Positions 6,544-9,752 of a DNA stretch of 9,752 nt are shown here, in pieces (position 1 is the stretch's first letter; every line of letters starts with the position of its first letter). This DNA is from Bacteroidales bacterium. GTDB taxonomy: Bacteria; Bacteroidota; Bacteroidia; Bacteroidales; Bacteroidaceae. Both the position numbers and the translations under genes were made by a program. The DNA is taken from NCBI GenBank assembly GCA_030523385.1, contig JAUNIV010000074.1, positions 1 to 9,752 on the forward strand, in the 5' to 3' direction. Under the pieces are notes generated by a model. That model did not search any database, had not been told where the DNA came from, and was given only the letters and a program-made list of their open reading frames with translations.

Positions 6544-7349
6544 GAAAAACTATTCTGACATGGTTGTGTGCCTGGCTTGTCACGCTGGCAGCCGGAGCAC
6601 AATGTGAAGCAAGGAACGATGCCATACAGGCAGGCGAACTGCTCACTTACGACCTGAAATTCAACTGGAAATTCATTTGGGTGGATGCCGGGCAGGCACG
6701 CATGGATATGCAGGCCATCACCTACCGGGGAAGACCTTGCTTCCGCAGCAGCCTGATTTCGACAAGCAACAGGAAGGTGGACCGTTTCTTCAAGATGCGC
6801 GACACGCTCACTTGCATCACCAGCAACAAGCTGGAGCCTCTCTATTTCCGCAAGGGAGCCGAAGAAGGCGACCACTATACCGTAGATGAAGTGTGGTTCA
6901 GCTATGAGAACGAGAAATGTATGGTCAACCAACACCGGAAACGGAGGAACCGCGATACCATACGCTCCAAAGAGACGAGCGATGAATGTGTGTTCGACAT
7001 GCTCAGCATACTGATGCAGGCACGTTCTTTTGACCCCACCCATTACACCGTGGGCGAGAAGATTCTTTTTCCTATGGCCACCGGCACGCGGATAGAAGAA
7101 CAGACGTTGATTTATCGGGGCAAGAAAAACTTTAAGGCCGAAAACGATGTGAAATACCGTTGTCTGGTATTCTCATTGGTGGAATATAAAAAAGGAAAGG
7201 AAAAAGAAGTCATCACTTTCTATGTGACGGACGACAAGAACCACCTGCCCGTCCGTCTGGACCTGTATCTGAACTTCGGTTCGGCCAAAGCCTTCCTCAG
7301 AGACATCAAAGGCAATCGGCATCCGCTGACGTCGATTATCGAGAAATAA
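6540..7349 (+). CDS. DUF3108 family exported protein
   Basis: A 269-residue protein with a signal peptide (MRKTILTWLC AWLVTLAAGA, cleavage likely after Ala20). The mature part begins with the DUF3108 hallmark, GELLTYDLKFNWKFIWVDAG (32-51), continues through strand-rich segments (SNRKVDRFFKMRDTL, EPLYFRKGAEEGDHY) and ends in VRLDLYLNFGSAKAFL (238-253). Proteins of this family are predicted periplasmic beta proteins whose biochemical role has not been settled; the LolA/B-like curved sheet is a possible comparison but not shown here. There is no lipobox. It overlaps the lipoprotein gene by the ATGA motif at 6540-6543, so it is the last gene of the GH3 operon. Its stop codon lies inside the stem of the following terminator. 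Confidence 0.9.
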   Translation: MRKTILTWLCAWLVTLAAGAQCEARNDAIQAGELLTYDLKFNWKFIWVDAGQARMDMQAITYRGRPCFRSSLISTSNRKVDRFFKMRDTLTCITSNKLEPLYFRKGAEEGDHYTVDEVWFSYENEKCMVNQHRKRRNRDTIRSKETSDECVFDMLSILMQARSFDPTHYTVGEKILFPMATGTRIEEQTLIYRGKKNFKAENDVKYRCLVFSLVEYKKGKEKEVITFYVTDDKNHLPVRLDLYLNFGSAKAFLRDIKGNRHPLTSIIEK

Positions 7350-7391
7350 GATAAAAGCAGGACAATGAACCTGTCCTGCTTTTATCTTATT
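7345..7391. terminator. Bidirectional terminator containing both stop codons
   Basis: A perfect 20-bp inverted repeat (7345-7364 with 7372-7391) closes a 7-nt loop. The core is GCAGGACA/TGTCCTGC, flanked by A-rich and T-rich arms, so each strand reads a stable stem ending in TTTTATCTTATT. The DUF3108 stop (TAA, 7347-7349) and the stop of the convergent CsgG/FlgT-like gene (TAA on minus, 7389-7387) sit at mirror positions within the stem. It should end both transcripts. Confidence 0.92.
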
Positions 7392-8211
7392 CGTCAAACA
7401 ATTTGGCTTGTCGGGACACCAGTTTAAGTGATGCTCCTTTCTGCAAAGCCTCTTTTATCCTATCTCCTCCTTTGTTTACTTTGCACAACGACAGGCGGGG
7501 CCCCACCATCTTGTCCACCCGTATTTCGCCTATCTTGCATTCTTCCGTCGTTTCTCCCGAAACATTGTTTTCTTCGATGACATCGAAGCGGATACCTTCC
7601 TTGATTGGGTCGTCAAATCCCAAATTGATATACACCGTCTTTACTTTTTTTGCATTCTCCGCTCCGGCATTCAAGATGGAACCATATACCTTAAAATAAG
7701 TATCAATCAGTTTTCCCATTTCGTAAGGCATATTCAGCAAAGCATTTTCTACGGCACTGAGCTGTGTGGCGTCTTTTCCCGAAGCCGAACCTGTCCCTTC
7801 ATAGTTGCCCGTATAAACAACCGTATTGTCGCTGCTGCGTACCAATTCGAGTTGCAGAGTGAACTTTTCCTTGAAACTGTCTGCCCTGCTGTGATACTTT
7901 CTGTGCGAACTTCCATCGTCCGTAGCTTCCCTTGCCACGATGTCTCCGTTCAGCAAGTAAGCCGCCTGGTGGTAGCGTGCATTTTCCAGCGGAGCCAGTT
8001 GTCGGTCGGTGCCGGCGGATAGTGCATCGACCACCGTAACTCGATTGGTCTTGCGCATACTTTCGATGACGGCAGAACGGATAGTGGTAATCACTTTGTC
8101 GGGAACCATAATCCGACTGGTGAATTCGGTTGCATAGATAGTCTGTTTTTGTGCCGCAGCACTCAAGCAAAACAGCATCAATATAAAAAGCAAAAGGTTC
8201 TTCTGTTTCAT
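7387..8211 (-). CDS. Exported CsgG/FlgT-like protein
   Basis: A 274-residue exported protein, counted from the ATG at 8211. The frame is open 9 nt further to a TTG, but the ATG gives a standard signal peptide (MKQKN, hydrophobic core, AAA then Q21). The N-terminal part resembles the CsgG/LpoB-like fold: IYATEF (25-30), an IRSAVIESMRKTNRVTVVDA helix-strand (44-63) and AAYLLNGDIV (83-92). The C-terminal part (about 188-270) resembles the FlgT C-terminal domain: VYINLGFDDPIKEGIRFDV, KIGEIRV, LSLCKVNKGGDRI and KGASLKLV. No lipobox Cys follows the signal, unlike CsgG itself, and no curli or gliding genes are nearby. It may be a periplasmic assembly or outer-membrane-associated factor; the assignment is by pattern only. 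It is convergent with the GH3 operon and has its own promoter. Confidence 0.83.
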   Translation of the reverse strand: MKQKNLLLFILMLFCLSAAAQKQTIYATEFTSRIMVPDKVITTIRSAVIESMRKTNRVTVVDALSAGTDRQLAPLENARYHQAAYLLNGDIVAREATDDGSSHRKYHSRADSFKEKFTLQLELVRSSDNTVVYTGNYEGTGSASGKDATQLSAVENALLNMPYEMGKLIDTYFKVYGSILNAGAENAKKVKTVYINLGFDDPIKEGIRFDVIEENNVSGETTEECKIGEIRVDKMVGPRLSLCKVNKGGDRIKEALQKGASLKLVSRQAKLFDE

Positions 8212-8238
8212 AATGTTCAAGTTTACACAACTTCTTCA

Positions 8239-8269
8239 CGAAAGTAGAAAGTTTAGAGATTATTTCCAA
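8239..8269 (-). promoter_or_regulatory. Probable promoter of the CsgG/FlgT-like gene
   Basis: On the minus strand TTGG (8269-8266), a 19-nt spacer and TACTTTCG (8246-8239) match the Bacteroidota promoter with one mismatch in each element. Transcription would start near 8233, about 22 nt before the ATG at 8211, which supports that start over the TTG at 8220. Confidence 0.48.
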
Positions 8270-8323
8270 GTAAATGAAGTTAAAATTTGACCTGATTCCA
8301 TCTCGGCATATTCTTTCATGGAG

Positions 8324-8405
8324 GCATGTATATGCGCAAGCTTATGAATATATCTTCGTGGCCCGATGAAGATACATGCGTTGGCTCATGAAGATATATG
8401 CATGC
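8324..8405. repeat. Imperfect inverted and direct repeat cluster
   Basis: ATGAAGATACATGC (8366-8379) and ATGAAGATATATGC (8388-8401) are direct repeats with one change, 22 nt apart. An inverted partner, ATATATCTTC (8348-8357), faces the first copy: TATCTTC and GAAGATA close a 10-nt loop. Outer arms GCATGTATATGC (8324-8335) and ATATATGCATGC (8394-8405) are also roughly complementary. The whole can be drawn as an imperfect cruciform of about 80 nt centred near 8362. It may be a degenerate repetitive element or multi-site operator. Confidence 0.5.
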
Positions 8406-8406
8406 A

Positions 8407-8427
8407 AAAGGGTATCCGAATACCTTT
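8407..8427 (-). terminator. Possible terminator for the ATPase-nuclease operon
   Basis: On the minus strand GGTAT-TCGG-ATACC forms a 5-bp stem with a TCGG tetraloop, extendable by three A-T pairs past a one-base bulge and ending CCTTTTGC. It lies about 130 nt beyond the nuclease stop in the direction of transcription. The T run is short and the stem weak, so this is tentative. Confidence 0.3.
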
Positions 8428-8558
8428 ACGGAAACATTGTCAAACACATGAAACGGGGTTAAAGATGAAGATTTTTTATATCTGGTTGATCTCTTGGTAA
8501 GAGAGCGACTATGTCTAAGACGCCAATAGTGAAAACTGAAAAATGAAATGTGGAGATA

Positions 8559-9119
8559 TTATAAACATTCCGGTGAAACCTCCATACCTTCCACTTCATT
8601 ATCATAATTTTGTGTATTCAATATGCGTACATTCGAAGTGAGCCATGTTAAACGGCTTCTCAATTCTTTTTGTCGGGTAGCCATGTTCGCCTTTGCCCGT
8701 TGCAAGCGGGTTTCTGTTGTAGTGTCTAATTCTACCCATGCTATCACTTTCAGATTTCCATTTCTGTTTAGGTGTTCCACATATTTTTTCCATGTATCAG
8801 GAAGATGGGTAGAGTTTCTTGCACCGCCCATGATGGTAGCTAATGAATCTCTTACTTTTTGAGCTACCTCTATCGTAAGATCGTCATGCTTACCGGTCAA
8901 ACGCTGTATATTGATACGATTTCCATAACCTCTGAAACTTTTTACTTCTACAAACAACAAGAGGTTTTCCTTTTCATTGAATCCTATAAAGTCTATGCTG
9001 CGTGTTTCCGGTATTTGCTTGCATATCTTGTTTCGATAATCAGCTTCATTATCCAGCTGATAAACCTCCCATTGATCGCTGAATTTGAAAACAAGGGCAC
9101 TTTCTTTAAACTCTTTCAT
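8559..9119 (-). CDS. PD-(D/E)XK nuclease-like protein
   Basis: A 186-residue soluble protein without signal peptide or membrane segment. I infer a PD-(D/E)XK nuclease core from the sequence: a helix region with E25, then SIDFIGF with D43, a short turn, a hydrophobic strand LLLFVEVKSF with E58 and K60 (the E-x-K pair), and a following helix with Q87-K88. Spacing and hydrophobic pattern fit the fold, but such cores diverge strongly and can be inactive. The C-terminal third is helical and basic (TRLQRAKANMATRQKELRSR), compatible with nucleic-acid contact. The start codon lies inside the end of the upstream ATPase gene with a 14-nt overlap in another frame, implying coupled translation and a joint role. 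An ATPase plus small nuclease is a design shared with known anti-phage systems; I cannot match this pair to a named one. Confidence 0.75.
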   Translation of the reverse strand: MKEFKESALVFKFSDQWEVYQLDNEADYRNKICKQIPETRSIDFIGFNEKENLLLFVEVKSFRGYGNRINIQRLTGKHDDLTIEVAQKVRDSLATIMGGARNSTHLPDTWKKYVEHLNRNGNLKVIAWVELDTTTETRLQRAKANMATRQKELRSRLTWLTSNVRILNTQNYDNEVEGMEVSPECL

Positions 9120-9752
9120 TGTACTTTCTCATATATTCATTCTCCAAATCGAAAAAATCCGAATACTCTTTCAATATAGGATTGTGGATCATATCTATCA
9201 GTTTGTCTGCAACTTCCATTTCAACATTGTGCTCTTTCTTATACAGGCTGAAAAAATGCATTCCCGGATTCTCATCGGGCGCATACTCTGCTACCATTGA
9301 TAGTTTGTGCGAAAGCAGATAATCATGCGTTGATATAAAAATCTGTATTCCATATTTTTTTGCCAATTCTATAAGCAAATCTACGATGGTTGAAATCAGG
9401 GTCGGGTTCATGTTTGATTCGGGCTCATCCCAAAACAGGATGCTGTTGGGTTTCAATTCTCCGTTGAAACACAGATATAAGATGGTGGCTACTTTTCTTA
9501 ATCCTTCAGCCACTAAATGCGCTTCATACTCTTTATCTTCATCGATGACATAAAAACGGTTCCCTTTTCTCACTACTTTGATGTCCCATTTCTTTAGTAA
9601 TGGGGTCAGCATGTCCTGTACTTCTTTCAAAGCTTCGTTCTTCAATGGAGCGACGTCCATTGCCTTTGCCAAATCAATGTAAGTTTCGTCAAAGGATATT
9701 TCCCTCTTTTCATAAAGGCTTATAAAGCCCTCGAATAACGAAAACATTTCTC
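9106..9752 (-). CDS. ABC/OLD-type AAA ATPase, C-terminal part (cut by window end)
   Basis: The last roughly 214 codons of a larger ATPase; the frame stays open to the right edge. The Walker A loop is not in this part, so the Met codon at 9747 is internal. Numbered from that Met, the visible nucleotide-binding half has an ABC-like signature (VAEGLRKVATILYL, 79-92), Walker B (SILFWDEPES, 102-111, with D107 and catalytic E108), a D-loop-like NMNP (112-115), and a switch His (FISTHD, H141). This is the layout of SMC/RecF/OLD-type (AAA_15/AAA_21) ATPases found in several phage-defence systems. The last 50 residues are helical and charged (IHNPILKEYSDFFDLENEY), perhaps the contact with the partner encoded just downstream. 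No TOPRIM domain follows the ATPase half, unlike OLD or GajA; nuclease activity would come from the overlapping downstream gene instead. Confidence 0.88.
   Translation of the reverse strand, partial: EMFSLFEGFISLYEKREISFDETYIDLAKAMDVAPLKNEALKEVQDMLTPLLKKWDIKVVRKGNRFYVIDEDKEYEAHLVAEGLRKVATILYLCFNGELKPNSILFWDEPESNMNPTLISTIVDLLIELAKKYGIQIFISTHDYLLSHKLSMVAEYAPDENPGMHFFSLYKKEHNVEMEVADKLIDMIHNPILKEYSDFFDLENEYMRKYNERV

Larger units (their letters stand above)
8221..8558. other. 338-nt intergenic region
   Basis: It holds the promoter of the CsgG/FlgT-like gene (8239-8269), a cluster of imperfect dyad and direct repeats (about 8324-8405), a small stem-loop (8407-8427) and a 6-bp hairpin with a 3-nt loop (8490-8504, TCTCTT/AAGAGA). 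I find no ORF, tRNA or further strong promoter. It separates the ordinary chromosomal block on the left from the more AT-rich ATPase-nuclease pair on the right. Confidence 0.7.

Noticed and set aside
6366..7043. A 225-codon ORF on the minus strand
   Set aside because: It spans the lipoprotein and DUF3108 junction antisense to two genes with clear domains and shows no recognisable protein features.
7799..8269. A 156-codon minus-strand ORF in another frame of the CsgG/FlgT-like gene
   Set aside because: It is an out-of-frame shadow. The other frame has a signal peptide and family motifs, and the predicted promoter sits within this ORF's first codons.
8366..8401. CRISPR-like repeats
   Set aside because: There are only two 14-nt copies with an 8-nt gap, no regular spacers and no cas genes in the window.
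8478..8520. tRNA-like stretch (CTCTTGGTAAGAGAGCGACT)
   Set aside because: It resembles a D-arm, but I find no anticodon stem, T-arm (GGTTCGA-type) or acceptor pairing. It is a chance 6-bp hairpin.

Overview
The window looks like a chromosomal segment of a gut Bacteroidales species (Bacteroides or Phocaeicola type). Three things point there. The proteins are of Bacteroidota kinds: a GH3-family enzyme next to an Ig-like lipoprotein and a DUF3108 protein, and a Bacteroides-type 335-residue phosphofructokinase. Start codons lack clear Shine-Dalgarno sites. Several intergenic gaps carry the Bacteroidota promoter form, TTTG about 19 nt upstream of TAnnTTTG. There are nine protein genes, two of them cut by the window ends.

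Layout, left to right. (1) Positions 2-1050, + strand: the 3' end of a sensor histidine kinase and its OmpR-type response regulator, one operon. (2) Positions 1064-1162, - strand: a complete small-RNA transcription unit with a consensus promoter and a 7-bp hairpin plus seven-T terminator, converging on the regulator gene; no ORF explains it. (3) Positions 1267-1776, + strand: a small exported protein of unknown function. (4) Positions 1947-2954, - strand: a 6-phosphofructokinase. (5) Positions 3099-7349, + strand: a tight three-gene operon of GH3-type adenylating enzyme, Ig-like lipoprotein and DUF3108 exported protein, divergent from pfkA. (6) Positions 7345-7391: a perfect 20-bp-stem bidirectional terminator that contains the stop codons of both converging genes. 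(7) Positions 7387-8211, - strand: an exported CsgG/FlgT-like protein. (8) Positions 8221-8558: a gap with that gene's promoter and a cluster of imperfect inverted and direct repeats. (9) Positions 8559-9752, - strand: a PD-(D/E)XK nuclease-like gene overlapping by 14 nt the 3' end of an ABC/OLD-type ATPase gene that runs off the window.

The left and middle parts look like ordinary core chromosome: signalling, glycolysis and envelope. The GH3 operon probably joins a cytoplasmic acyl-adenylating step to two envelope proteins, but its product is unknown. The right end is more AT-rich and carries an ATPase-nuclease pair of the general design seen in anti-phage systems. This pair and the antisense-oriented small RNA are the two best candidates for something undescribed.
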